Source: Zygnema cylindricum
Taxonomy: Eukaryota; Streptophyta; Zygnematophyceae; Zygnematales; Zygnemataceae
Length of the DNA stretch: 64,000 nt
NCBI GenBank assembly: GCA_037447655.1
Contig: JBBHKE010000712.1
Coordinates: 62,001-126,000 of the forward strand
Reading direction: 5' to 3'
The position numbers were made by a program, and so were the translations under genes. The stretch's first letter is position 1. Each line of letters starts with the position of its first letter. Below the pieces are notes generated by a model, which was not told where the DNA came from, ran no database searches, and saw only the letters and a program-made list of their open reading frames with translations. Below are positions 22,920 to 34,936 of this stretch, in pieces.

Positions 22920-23664
22920 CCATGTAACCTAAACTTTGAAACGTTACTTTGGATTTTAGGGCAGATTTTACGGTGTATTTTTCAAAGTGTGCCTATGTCA
23001 ATCGTTACTTGTGACTTCATTACTTCGAATATGTGACAGTTGTAAACATCGCCAATATCTTGCGACACCTGTACATGCCAACAAACTGCGGACATTTGTA
23101 GACGCCACTGAACCGCGGACAAACTGCGGACATTTGTCGATGCCAGCGAGCTCCGAACATTTGTAAACGCCCACACGTGGACAACATAAGCAATCGCCTA
23201 CATCTACAAATGGGTTGTACAGTACTGTAGTGAAAGTGACATTGAATGTTCAGCGTGACATTGTAGACGTGACACCGCTTTAATCTCCGGAGACCCTTGC
23301 TGGAGAGAAATTTCGTACAACCAAACTGTTTGCAAACGGACAAACAACTTTTTTTTTGTACTCTCCCAACTGCAAAAAAAAAATCGAAAACGTTTGCAAT
23401 CAAGTTTTTCTATTCGTCAAAAGGGTAATATTTTGATTAAAATCAGGTCGCAATTTGATTCCAGTGCAAGTGTGAAGATGAGGTGGAAGTGGGTCGCGAT
23501 GATAATAACGCCAAATTGCCGTACCTTCCAAGTTCCAAGATGACGCAAAATGTACTTGTGTTTTTGCCCATTTTTCGTACGGCGTAATATTTTCTCGTTG
23601 GAAGTCCCATTTTTTGTGAAAACGAAAAAAAAAAACCTTTAATTTAAGACATGGAAACACACCC
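22920..23664. mobile_element. MITE-4 copy 2 (PIF/Harbinger-like)
   Basis: It starts GGGCGTGTTCCCATGT and ends ACATGGAAACACACCC, with TAA on both sides (22917-22919, 23665-23667). It shares CAAAATGTACT-type blocks with copy 1. An internal stretch at 23085-23180 repeats ACATTTGT and GCGGACA units. Confidence 0.75.
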
Positions 23665-23872
23665 TAAGTATTACAAGTATATTAATCCGACAAAGCATAA
23701 AATATTCGATACTTAACAATGATTTGCACTCACTTTAATATGTGGTAAATGTCGTTACCTTAAAATGAACCAGAGGTAGATGAAAACTTTGTCAATAAAT
23801 TATAGAAGGATTATAATATTTTTTTGGTAAAACCTTCAAAAAACACAAAACCACGCAAAAAATGTAAATATA

Positions 23873-23906
23873 CTAGTAAATCAACGCCCGTGACACGGGC
23901 ATGTAC
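23873..23906 (-). mobile_element. Helitron-like 3' terminus
   Basis: On the minus strand a hairpin, GCCCGTGTCACGGGC, is followed after about 9 bases by CTAG and then a T. This is the classic arrangement of a Helitron 3' end (hairpin, then CTRR, inserted before T). A 5' TC end on the right was not identified, so the extent of the element is unknown. Confidence 0.45.
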
Positions 23907-23962
23907 CCTGTCCAGTTTATCATTTCCGTACTGCGGACGCACGACAACGTCACGTTGTGCTA

Positions 23963-24522
23963 CACTGTCAATCGCTATTAGCGTAGAAGTTTTTTTAGCG
24001 TATAATAATAATTACAGTGGTGTACGCTAATTAAGAATTGAAACATTCTGAAAAATAACATATATTCTAATTGTTTAATAAATTCTAATTTGGGTCTTTG
24101 AAAAAAATACATGCCGGTCGCAAACATGCGTACACTAATAGAGGTACTTGTACAAAATCTGACATATCGTACACAAATCATACGTTCACACAGACGAAAT
24201 GTGGTTGTTGGACGAATATGTGCGAACGTAATATTTGAGAGCCCGATTTCATCTCCTTTTTAGAGCTCATATTCTCATGCGTCCGCGGTTACTAAACATA
24301 ATGATTTGTACTATTTCACTTAAAAGGTAAAATGTTGTACGGTCTGACACTGACTATACATCACACTATTAAACGATGACGTACTTTCGTTTTGTACGGA
24401 ACCTGGAAAAAAAACCTAAATGGCGTACAGAAAAAAAAGAATAAGCTACGCTAATGGAGAATTAAAAAAAAAAAAAAACGGGACGGAATTAGCGTACACT
24501 ACGCTAATATCGATTGACGGTG
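23963..24522. mobile_element. MITE-3 copy within the minisatellite (left)
   Basis: It starts CACTGTCAATCGCTATTAGC and ends ATCGATTGACGGTG, flanked by TA. The empty target is visible at about 25607 as GTGCTAGCGGTACGG. Confidence 0.75.
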
Positions 24523-24664
24523 TAGCGGTACGGCAGTCTGTACCGCTGACGCACGGTAACGTCACGTTGTGCCAGCGGTACGACGGTCTGTACCGCTGAC
24601 GCACGGCAACGTCACGTTGTGCCAGCGGTACGGCGGTCTGTACCGCTGATGCACGGCAACGTTA

Positions 24665-25172
24665 CACCGCGAATCGTTATTAGTGTCAAATTTTAAATAG
24701 TGTTGAATGTAGTTTACCGTAAATGATGTTAATTAAGAATCTGATTTTTTTTTTTTAATGTGTATTGCAATTTCGGCTTAATGCTAATTTGGGAACAAAA
24801 AAAATGAAATATTCTCCGTACGATATGTATTCGTACAAAATATTAGAAATTGTACGCTGTCGTGAAATTTAAATATCCGTACATGTCAGACTAATTTACC
24901 TGTCAGACTAATTCCGTTTTTGAGCGCACGTTCCTATGCGTGCGCATCTGACTTAATTAATTTTTTGTAAATTTTTCACTTGAAAAGGTACATCTATGTA
25001 CGGTCTGACATCAACCGTACACCACGCTATTTAGATCTTATTGTACTTTCATCTTTTACGCTATTTTGTACTGTACCTTAATTAACGTCAAAGAAAAATT
25101 AAAATTATGTGTAAAATCAAAATTGTAAGAACCCAAATTAGAGTTATTGACACTAATAACGATTTCGCGGTG
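24665..25172. mobile_element. MITE-3 copy within the minisatellite (right)
   Basis: It starts CACCGCGAATCGTTATTAG and ends TAACGATTTCGCGGTG, flanked by TA (24663-24664, 25173-25174). The matching empty site, ACCGTTACATTGTGC, is at about 25597. Confidence 0.75.
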
Positions 25173-25640
25173 TACATTGTGCCAGCCGTCTGGCGGTCTG
25201 TACACCGACGGTTGGCAACGTTATTTTACGTTAGTAGTACGGCGACCTGTACACGACGGTTGGCAATGTTAGATTACGCCAGCCGTACGGCGGTCTGCAC
25301 ATCGACAGTTGGCAATGTTAGATTACGCCAACCGTACGGCGGTTTGCACACCGACGGGTGGCAATGTTAGGTTACGCCAACCGTACGGCGGTCTGCACAT
25401 CGACGGTTGGCAATGTCAGATTACGCCAACCGTACGGCGGTCTGCACACCGACGGGTGGCAATGTTAGGTTTCGCCAACCGTACGGCACTTTGCACACCG
25501 ACGGTTGGCAATGTTAGAGCATGCCAGCCGTACGGTGGTCTGCACACCGACAACTGGCAATGTAAAATTACGCCATTCGTACGGAGGTACGGGCGGCACC
25601 GTTACATTGTGCTAGCGGTACGGCTGTCCGTACTGCGGAC

Positions 25641-26480
25641 GGACGGAAAAAATCGAAGACAGACACACCGCCTACCGCCTATATAAGCTTTCGCAGAGGG
25701 GCGAATAACGTTCTCTTATTTATATACTGATATAATAAGTCAAAGTCGGTCAACACATTTAAAAAAATGTGAAATTTTGAATAATGCGCATATGCATTGT
25801 TTTTCAAAGTTTTTTTCCGTGCGCATAGTACGAATGAAACATCTATGACGTAAACCGTACACGGGGCTACGTACGCAAAAGGCACGAGAGTGTAAATTTA
25901 AGAACTAAATAATGAAACTTGAAGATGTTTACGGTATGGTGTCAGAAAAAGCAAAAAATTAATATTTGATGACTTTTTGCCGGTTATGGACACTGATAAC
26001 GAATCTAAACGTGAAAAAATGCGTTTGCATGACGGCCTGTTGAAGCATGCCACGTCAAATTTGTGCGCATGAGAGCTAATTCGTAACTGCCACGTGTAAG
26101 ATGAGATTATACGAATCCACCTTTGAAATAGTTATCGATTATTTTATAAGGTTTTATAAGGTCTTTGATTTTGTTCACCAATATCGGACGGCAATTTATT
26201 TGACACGTACTTCTTCTTGCGACAATTGTGAACCCTGGCGTTTTGTCTTTTAAGCCCTAAATTTGTTTGGGGATGCCAGCAGTTAGGGGAACTTCCCTTG
26301 CTATATATTTGTTTTTTATCAATTTTTTTTTTTGTTTTTAGCGCCTTTGACGACGTTTTGTCGCGACTTGCTCCCCCATAACACCATTATTTTTCATGGG
26401 ATTTGATGCAGCCCCTAGGGCGCGACCAAAATCGAACAATATTGAAAATGAACGAAGGACGTTCACTTTGAGGCGATGTT
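25641..26480. other. No gene recognised
   Basis: This is A+T-rich sequence with short frames. The first 50 bp include TATATAAGC (25680) but no gene follows on either strand. Confidence 0.35.
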
Positions 26481-26488
26481 GTTCAAAT

Positions 26489-26794
26489 CATAGTTCAAAA
26501 GTAGGTGAAAGTAGGCCCATACAATATGCCTATTGTATGCAAAACATATAATATGACCATAAGACCCATATTGTATTCAGACCTATTCGGACTAATTAAA
26601 ACATTCAGACAAAAAATTTGACCAATTAAAACATTCAAACCAAAAAAATTTATTTACACCGTCAGATTCGGACGATCGTACGATCGCTGATCAAAGTAGC
26701 GATCTAAGAAGATCACATGAAAAGCCCATAACACAACTAACGATAATGGCGCCGACCAAAGGCCTACCACAAAAACGCCTACTTTTGAACTGTG
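26489..26794. mobile_element. MITE-1 copy 2 with 8-bp target duplication
   Basis: It starts CATAGTTCAAAAGTAGGTG and ends CTACTTTTGAACTGTG. The flanks GTTCAAAT (26481-26488 and 26795-26802) are identical. The inside is the reverse complement of copy 1 over most of its length. Confidence 0.85.
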
Positions 26795-26954
26795 GTTCAA
26801 ATCGTGCAATTTTTTCATTTTTTCCAATTCTTACGTATAATTCGTGATTTTTGAAAAAATCGCAAAAAAACGCAGAGTACTTTCTGTCCGGTAAACAGAA
26901 CGGAAAATTTACGGGAAATGTACGGACTTTGATGAAAAGATACGTTGCACTTAT

Positions 26955-27799
26955 CGTTGTGTTTGGAAAGCTTTCAGCCTCAGCAAATTAGTAGGACGCT
27001 AGAAAGGTAGTAATTTGAAGCGTAAGGATATGCGTCATCACTTGAGGACAACGCAGCTGCTATGCATACAGAGCAGCGTAGCAACGTAGCTGCTGTGCAG
27101 ACAGAGCAGCGCAGCTGCTATGTAGACAGAGCAGCGCAGCAGCGCAGCTGCTATGTAGACAGAGCAGCGCAGCTGCGAAGCTGCAACACAGACAGGACAA
27201 ACGCAGCTGCGGTTACTTTTGATATGATCCGTACAGACAACGCAACTGCTGCTATCTTGGATATGATTCGGTACGGGACACCACAGCTGCTTTTGATATG
27301 AATCAGATGAACGAACCTCAACTTAGTGGGTAGCTCAGTGGTAGTATAGTGGTAGCTCAGCGGTAGCTTAGTGGTAGCTCAGTGGTAGCTTAGTGGTAGC
27401 TCAGTGGTAGCTTGACAGATTAATATTATCCTAGTACAGTGACGTACCTCTCAGGTACAGTAGTATTGCCAGTACAACACGAGTAAAAGACTTAGAACCC
27501 AGAACACATATTGTATCTAGACTTTCAAGTAGTAAAACTGCAGACAGTTTTTGGGAAACTTCTGAGTATTATATCTTGAGTGTTGTCGAGTCAATTGTAC
27601 TGAAACTTTGGGAGTTGTCAGTGTTTATGCTGCTCTATATTTTGATAGAGCTTTGTGAAGTTTGGATGCGTGTATAAGATTTGGTGAGCACTTGTAAAGA
27701 GCTGTTTGGTAGGATTCTTGGTTGCTTCTACGAGTGTATTATGTCTACTTCTACTACTACTGCTGCTCCTCCACCTGCACCGGTGGTTGTAGAACAACA
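26955..27799 (+). repeat. 5' LTR of copia D
   Basis: It matches 32052-32862. It holds CAGCGCAGCTGC-type repeats (27050-27195), a run of GTAGCTCAGTGGTAGC-like repeats (27327-27415) that resemble a pol III A box, and near its end an ATG (27741) in frame with gag. It ends GTAGAACAACA. Confidence 0.9.
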
Positions 27800-30700
27800 G
27801 GTTATGGGCCTGTCATCAAGAATTCCTATCTTTTCCGGGGAAAAGTATGTTTACTGGGGGGATATGGTGGAGACACATTTTGAGAATGTCAATCTTTTGG
27901 ATATATTGGATGGTTCGCTGAATGAATCTGATCCGTCATGGTCTAAAAAAAATACGCAGGCTCGTTTTATTCTAAAATTTGTATATCTGAGGACTTAGCT
28001 ATGTCTCGGATAAAAATGAAAAAAACAATTGATATGTGGAAGTCTCTTAAAAATGATTATGAAAAGGCTAATGTCCAAAAGAGCTTATATTGGCTGGAAA
28101 ATTTGGGACTATAAGTACACTGGCGGTACAATGGCTGAATATTCAAACAAATTCCGCATCCTTGTAGATGCACATGCTTGTGCAAGTGGGGTGTTTCCTC
28201 CGTTTCAACAGGCAGCTTTGCTCATGAGGGGTCTCCCTCGTAGTATGAAAGGAGCATCTGACATGCTCAAACAAAATGATAAAGCTAGCTGGACTTTACA
28301 GTTAGCCATCAATATTTTACTAGAGGAGGAAGCCACATCTAATATTCTCAAGGTTGAGCAGGTAGAGGATTTTAATTCAGACCTTGGGAGGAAAGGTCAG
28401 TTTAATCAGCAACATAATCAGATTAACCAGTTCAGACAGTTTAATCAGGGTGGCAATAGACAATCCACCAATACATATTTTTATTGTAGTGAGAGAGGTC
28501 ATGGATACAAATTCTGTCCTAAACTTAATCAAGCTAACAATACAGGTTTATACAGGCCGGGATGGGAACAAAGTCAGTTTTACAAAACCTTCACGGGGCC
28601 TACACCTCGTGGAAATGCACTGTTTTGAGCTTCTTCATCACTCCAAGACGAGACTCTGACATTTTTTGAGGAGGACGACACGGATCTATTCGCTATGGCG
28701 GCAGCAATGGAGGGCGCGAAGGACCATGGATGGATAATGGATACAGGAGCGTCAGCCCACATGTGCTGGAACAAGGCCATCTTCAAAAATTTGAAAACAA
28801 CGCCGGAGAAAAATATTTATTATGCTTGTGGAATGAGTGTCCAGACTCGTGCTGTGGGTGATATGTCCTTACTAGTTGATGTATAAGGAAAAGAAATTGA
28901 AAGGACTCTTCACAATGTCATATTTGTGCTTGACTTTAAGAAAAATCTGTTTTCTACGTCGTTGGTAGAGAGTAAAGGCTTTGAGGTTAATTTGAAAAAT
29001 GGTCGGCAGGTTGTTAGCAAAAATGGCAAGGTTGCGGTTACAAATACTAGAGATAGTAGCAAGATGTACCGTATGGATATGGCTAAAATGAAGGAGAATG
29101 ATGTTCTCTACTCCGGTGTTTTGCACTCAGATGAGTTGTGGCATAAAAGATTAGGCCATGTAAACTATGATAGTTTGAGAAAAATGGTCCTTGCTGGCAA
29201 AATAGAGGGTGTATCAATCACAAATGAACCGGTCAAAACTTGTGATGGTTGCGCTTTAGGCAAAATCCACAAACTGCCATTTCCTAACGAGTCTGAGCAT
29301 CATTCAACAAAAATTTTACAACAAATTCATTCGGATGTTTTTGGTCCTGCGAAGATTCCATCTGCCGGGGGGATGAAATATATGGTCACATTTACAGATG
29401 ATTTCTCCAAGTTTACAAAAGTTTACTTCATGAAGGAAAAAAACGAAGTGTTTGGTCACTTCAAACACTATAAAGCATGGGTTGAAAAGCTTCATAATTT
29501 ACCTATTTTGCAGCTCAGATCGGACAATGGTGGTGAATATACATCAAAGGAATTTGAAACCTTTTTACTCGAGGAGGGAATAAGTCATCTATTGACTGTT
29601 CCATATTCACCGGAACAAAATGGGGTGTCGGAGAGATTAAATAGAAATCTCACGGAGAGCTCTAGGTCGATGCTCGCGGATAAAAATTTGGATCCGAAAT
29701 TCTGGGCTGAGGCTCTCAATTGTGCAGTTTATATTAAAAATATGATAGGATCAAGATCGGTAAAAACTACTCCTTACGAGATTTGGACAGGTAGCAAACC
29801 AGATGTTAGCCATTTCAAGGTCTTTGGTAGTTAATACTTTATCTTGGATACGTCTACAGATAGATGGAAAATGGAACCAAAAGGATTGTCCGGTATTCTG
29901 TTAGGATATGACGATCACTCAAAAGGTTATAGAGTCTTTGTGTTTGAGAGGCAGAAAATAGTTGTAGCACGGAATATTATTGTAAAGGATGAGCTTGACT
30001 CCATACATTTATTTCAAATGACAGGGCAACAAAAGCAACAAAAAGTTCAGGAATATGTCATTTTAGATTGCATGCAAGAAATTGTCCCGCAGATGCAAAA
30101 TTCTCTAGTAGTGACTCCGAATTCCGCCTCTCTACAAGTTCCTCAACAAGTTTAGTTCCAACCGGGACAACAGCAATCAATACACACAGATCGCAACCAG
30201 CGCAATGCGCGGCATCCAACGATCTCAGCCTCAGAATTTCCGGTGGGAAGAAGATCCAACAGCAGCCTACAAGCAAGCTCTCACTTTGCCTACTCGGCAA
30301 CCTTAGGGGAGCCCATGACCATCCAAGAGGCCTTCTCATCACCGGAGCGGAATCACTGGATCGAGGCAGCAAACGACGAAATGAAGTCCATCATGGAGGC
30401 TCAAACATGGGAGTTTGTGGACCTTCCTCCAGATCGAAAAACGATCGGCAACAAATGGGTATTCAAGGTGAAGTTAAATCCCGATAACACCATTGAACGC
30501 CATAAGGCCAGACTTGTGGCAAAGGGCTACAATCAAAAGGAAGGAATCGATTTTGAAGAAACATTTTCTCCGGTTGTAAGATTTCCGACAGTTAGGATTT
30601 TGCTGTCCCTAGCTGCTATAGAAGATATGGAAATTCATCAGATGGATGTAAAGACGACCTTTTTGCATGGAGAACTAGAAGAAACCATTTACATGCAGCA

Positions 30701-31891
30701 GCCTGAAATGTATGCAGAACCAAGAAAAGAGCACTTAGTATGCAAACTGTTAAAATCTTTGTACGACCTAAAACAGGCCCCTAGGCAATGGAATTTGAAG
30801 CTTGATGAATTCTTAACTAGTCTAGGATTTCAAAGGATAAGTTCTGATCACTCTGTCTACGTTCTAAAGGGTGAAAATGGGATAGTGTATATAGCGGTGT
30901 ATGTAGATGATTTACTATTAATTAGCAAATCAATGACTGAAATTAACAAAATCAAAACTGCTCTAAACTCACGATTCGAGATGAAAGACCTCAGTGAGGC
31001 AAAGTATATTTTGGGTATCCAGCAATAGTGGGACAGAAATAAGAAAGTGATAAAATTGACTCAAAAAGAGGCTATTGGAAACATGTTAGATGAGTGTGGA
31101 ATGCGGGCAGCAAAAGGATGTCTAACTCCAATGGAGTTTCGGCAGAAGTTAGAGGGAGAAGAGACAGAACCGAGTGTCATTGTTAGCGAGTATTTAGAGT
31201 CAGTGGAGAATGATCCTCTGCCACTGATACCTTATAGACAGATAGTGGGAAGCTTAATATATTTCATGAACTGTACCCGTCCTGACATTGCTGCAGCAGT
31301 TGGGGTACTGAGCAGAAGTCTAGAGAATCCGAGAAAATCTGATTTTGATGCAGCAAGGAGAGTCTTAAGATATTTGGCAGGAACCAAAGATCTCAAACTC
31401 ACACTAGGCGGAGTGGAGGAGAAGTAAAACTGCAAACGTGGAGTGATGCAAGCTATGGTGACATGCCAAGCCGGAAGTCCACCACGGGATTTGTTCTACA
31501 AATTGGGAACGGGACTTGTTGCTGGAGCAGCAAACTTCAAAAGGTGACAGCACAGTCGACAATGGAGTCAGAATATATGGCGGGAAGCTCAACCTTGAAA
31601 GAACTCTTATGGGTAAAATCCATGTTACAAGAACTAGGATACATGCAGGTTGGTCCACAGGTGATTTGGTGTGATAACCAGGCTGCCATTGCCATTGCTT
31701 CTAACCCGAGTCATCACTTCAAAAGCAAGCACATGGATGTACGATTACACTTTGTAAGAGAAAAAGCGTTCTCTAGAGTGATTAAATTATGTTATTTGTC
31801 AGATGCAAAAATGATTGCTGATATGCTCACTAAAGCTCTTCCTGCCTCTAAGCTGAGGTATTGTAGGAACGCAGTGGGATTAAGTGAATAG
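27741..31891 (+). pseudogene. gag-pol remnant of copia D
   Basis: The Gag frame opens inside the LTR (ATG 27741) and passes through the PBS ATG (27804, MGLSSRIPIFSG). Two compensating frameshifts lie near 27970 and 28085. The zinc knuckle at about 28480-28515 has its first Cys changed to Tyr. The protease motif DTGAS is intact near 28740. The integrase has HKRLGH, CDGC, and the Asp, Asp and Glu of the DDE core (SDVFGP, RSDNGG, PEQNGVSER). The reverse transcriptase is nearly whole (30243-31028) with YVDD. RNase H is at 31463-31891 with WCDNQAA and SKHMDV. Stops interrupt the main frame at 28626, 28884, 29832, 30153 and 31026, and a frameshift lies near 31420. From about 28090 to 31420 the frame is otherwise kept, so decay is moderate. 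Confidence 0.92.
27800..27810 (+). promoter_or_regulatory. Primer-binding site of copia D
   Basis: GGTTATGGGCC directly after the LTR is complementary to 11 nt of the plant initiator tRNA-Met anticodon arm as I remember it. It corresponds to the site of copia A and contains an in-frame ATG. Confidence 0.6.
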
Positions 31892-32051
31892 TTCAATCGC
31901 TGCACTGCTATACTGCCACGCTGCGATAAGTCCACCATTGAGATGTAGTGGGACTGGGTGACTCGCTAATTGCTATATTGCTATGCTGCGATGCTGCGCT
32001 AGTCTGTCATCGCAGCTGCGCCAGTATACTGAGTCTGAAGCTTTAGGGGAG

Positions 32052-32862
32052 TGTTGTTTTTGGAAAGCTTTCAGTCTCAGCAAATTAGTAGGACGGTAGA
32101 AAGGTAGTAATTTGAAGCGTAAGGATATGCGTCATCACTTGAGGACAGGGCAGCTGCTATGCATAAAGAGCAGCGTAGCAACGTAGCTGCTGTGCAGACA
32201 GAGCAGCGCAGCTGCTATGCAGACAGAGCAGCGCAGCAGCAAGGCTGCAAAACAGACAGGACAAACGCAGCTGCGGTTACTTTGGATATGATCCGTACAG
32301 ACAACGCAGTTGTTGCTATCTTGGATATGATTCGGTACGCGACAGCGCAGCTGCTTTTGATATGAATCAGGTGAACGGACCTCAACTTAGTGGGTAGCTC
32401 AGTGGTAGCATAGTGGTAGCTCAGCGGTGGCTTAGTGGTAGCTCAGTGGTAGCTTAGTGGTAGCTCAATGGTAGCTTGACAGATTAGTATTAGCCTAGTA
32501 CAGTGACGTACCTCTCAGGTACACTAGTGTTGCCAGTACAACACAAGTATAAGACTTAGAACTCAGAACACATCTTGTATCCAGACTTCCAAGTAGTAAA
32601 ACTGCAAACAGTTTTTGGGAAACTTAGAGTATTATATCTTGAGTGTTGCTGGGTCAATTCTACTGAAACTTTGGGAGTTGTCAGTGTTTATGCTTCTCTA
32701 TACTTTGATAAAGCTTTGTGAAGTTTGGATGCGTGTATAAGATTTGGTGAGCACTTGTAAACATCTGTTTGGTATGATTCTTGATAGCTTGTGAGAGTGT
32801 ATTATGTCTACTTCTACTACTAATGCTGCTCCTCCACCTACATTGGTGGTTGTAGAACAACA
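32052..32862 (+). repeat. 3' LTR of copia D
   Basis: It runs from TGTTGTTTTTGG to GTAGAACAACA. Like the 5' LTR it holds the A-box-like repeats (32391-32475) and an ATG at about 32803 followed by Ser/Thr/Pro codons. Small differences and short deletions relative to the 5' LTR show age. Confidence 0.9.
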
Positions 32863-32867
32863 CTTCT

Positions 32868-33494
32868 TAGTACGTTTTGTCAAGTAAATTGAACAGAACT
32901 TTCACAAAAATGTATGAAATTATACGGAAATGTGCAGAATTTTACAGAAAATGTATAGACTTTTACGAAAAGAGACGTTGTAGTTTTGCGCCATTTGCGC
33001 GCGGTAAGTTTGAATTTCTGTACGATCGTATGATTTTTTTTTTACATGTACGGAATACTACGGATACAAAATCACTAACGATTTTAATGATTTTCTCAAA
33101 TCGTTCAATGTGTTACCTACGTTTAATTCGCCGCGATTTAATCGTTAGTACTAAACGGTTTGAATTACTATGCTTTGAGGCATAAAATGTTGCCATGTGT
33201 CATTGATAAGTCACATACTCTCATTGGAAATGCATCATTTTCTCCAAGTGCGAGTCGCCATGTTCGTATGGGAAAATATTGTTTGACAAAAAAAATGCCG
33301 CTAAATTTGTCGCCTTCAGGCCGTCATATCGTGTTGGCATGTACGGATACTTAGATCAAAGTAGCATAGAAGGACCCGAAAACATAAAATATCAAAACTC
33401 ATGCTTGGATCGAAGAAACGTTGCTAGCATGGAATACTTCCTTTACGTTACCGATTTTTGTAATTTACACTTATTGTACGTTACATAAGTACAG
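32868..33494. other. No gene recognised
   Basis: Frames of 60-100 codons occur on the plus strand, but they overlap, start and stop without any domain, and are A+T-rich. Confidence 0.35.
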
Positions 33495-33496
33495 TA

Positions 33497-34004
33497 CACC
33501 GCGAATCGTAATTAGAGTTATGTACGCTAATTCCGTCACCCAAATTTTGACTCTTTCACCATAAATAGAGTACATTATTATAAATTATTCTTTACATTAT
33601 TTAAGGTACTTCTTGAATGAGCGTTAATAACTCTAATATAGTGTCATTTTAAATAGTGTGGTGTACTGTCGGTGTCCGCTTGTTCAAAATTGTACTTTAT
33701 TAAGTAAAAAAGTACAAATAATGATTTAATACATGCCGTTATCATGTAACTGCGTTTTAAAAAACCGCGTGGTGCAAACGTCATAATGACGTGAAAAACC
33801 GTTCGTTTTGTCAGATTCTGTACGTATACCTGATTTACAGTAGATATATTCAGCGCCCAAATTTACGCCCAAATTAGAGTTATTGATAAATTAGAGTAAA
33901 TATTGTTTTGAAAAGGGTTGATTACCCAAAATAGAGTGAATAACTCTATTTTTTTTTCGTTTTTCCACTCTATTTTTTTTTTTACTTAATTACGATTCGC
34001 GATG
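33497..34004. mobile_element. MITE-3 copy a in a chain
   Basis: It starts CACCGCGAATCGTAATTAG and ends ATTACGATTCGCGATG, flanked by TA (33495-33496, 34005-34006). The second TA is shared with the next copy. Confidence 0.7.
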
Positions 34005-34006
34005 TA

Positions 34007-34136
34007 CACCTTGAATCGTTATTAGCGTATAGAAATTATTAGTGTAAAGAAAAAATTAGCGTCATATTTAAGGTATCAATGTCAAATTTTTAGGGTGCCG
34101 ATATAGCGTACATAAGGCTAATAACGATTCACGGTG
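34007..34136. mobile_element. MITE-3 copy b in a chain
   Basis: It starts CACCTTGAATCGTTATTAGC and ends AATAACGATTCACGGTG; at 130 bp it is a short deletion form of the subtype at 34268-34465. It is separated from copy c by only TACTGTA. Confidence 0.7.
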
Positions 34137-34143
34137 TACTGTA

Positions 34144-34465
34144 CACCGCGAATCGTTATTAGCGGTATGAACTCTATATCGGCGCCCCCAAATTTTGATT
34201 CCAAAACCCGAAATATAATCAATAATACTAAATTTTCCTTTACGTTAATTACGGTTCTAGAGAATTACACTGGAATCGTTATTAGCCTTATGTACGCTAT
34301 ATCGGCACCCCAAAATTTTGACATTGATACCTTAAATATAATAAATTACACTATATAAGGACGTGGATGATAATCTGCCACGTCTACTGGAACTAAATTA
34401 GAATGAATGATGCTAATTTTTTCTTTACACTAATAATTTCTATACGCTAATAACGATTCAAGGTG
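34144..34465. mobile_element. MITE-3 copies c1 and c2, fused
   Basis: It starts CACCGCGAATCGTTATTAGC and ends TAATAACGATTCAAGGTG, with TA outside both ends. A second start, TACACTGGAATCGTTATTAG, at 34266 shows that two copies are joined. The shared block is ATATCGGCRCCCCAAA. Confidence 0.65.
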
Positions 34466-34936
34466 TAGCGTTCATAATTATAATATATGATATTATCGAA
34501 TAGTGTGATGTACGGACGCGTCACTCCGTACAAAACGGTACTTTATTATGTTAAAAAGTACGAAAAATGGATTAAAATAATCGTGATCGCATATAAAACT
34601 GCGTTCAGAATAAATGACATGATGAGATCGTACCTATTTTAGTGTAAAAATATGTGTGGCGTAATAATTATTCGCGCGAACACCCAAATTAGAGCTATGA
34701 AAAAATTAGAGTCAAAGGACGCAACAGTGTACGATTTATCAAATTTTGTACTTTAACCTATTTTACCGTGAAGATCCTGATGGCAGATCCGTCGTACCAA
34801 AAATAGAATTATAGATCAATTAGAGTTAAACTTTTTTTTTCAAAAAAAGTAAAAATCGTAATTAGTGCTGATAACCCTAGTTAATTTTTAACACAAATAA
34901 TTTATCACCGCTAGTAATGATTCGCGGTGTACAGTA

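Larger units (their letters stand above)
23925..25640 (+). repeat. 49/50-bp minisatellite array interrupted by two MITE-3 copies
   Basis: The units share a core of GTACGGCGGTCTG...GGCAAYGT...GCCA. Three 50-bp units start at 24525, 24575 and 24625. About nine 49-bp units run from about 25180 to 25640 (starts at 25325, 25374 and 25423 confirm the 49-bp step). A partial unit precedes 23961. Because 49 is not a multiple of three, the reading frame through it is a by-product. Confidence 0.85.
26955..32862 (+). mobile_element. Complete but decayed Ty1/copia retrotransposon D
   Basis: Its LTRs at 26955-27799 and 32052-32862 frame a gag-pol remnant on the plus strand. The PBS lies at 27800-27810 and a polypurine tract, CTTTAGGGGAG, at 32041-32051. 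The flanks CTTAT and CTTCT match at four of five bases, a plausible aged target duplication. The 5' LTR begins CGTTG where the 3' LTR has TGTTG, so one end has mutated. Confidence 0.9.

Noticed and set aside
25189-25640. Regular 49-bp repeats as a CRISPR array
   Set aside because: The units are contiguous with no unique spacers, diverge gradually, and lie in a plant-type genome. It is a minisatellite.
25107-25686. Open frames across the minisatellite (for example 25309-25686)
   Set aside because: They follow the repeat with a 49-bp period that changes frame each unit, so the protein is a by-product.
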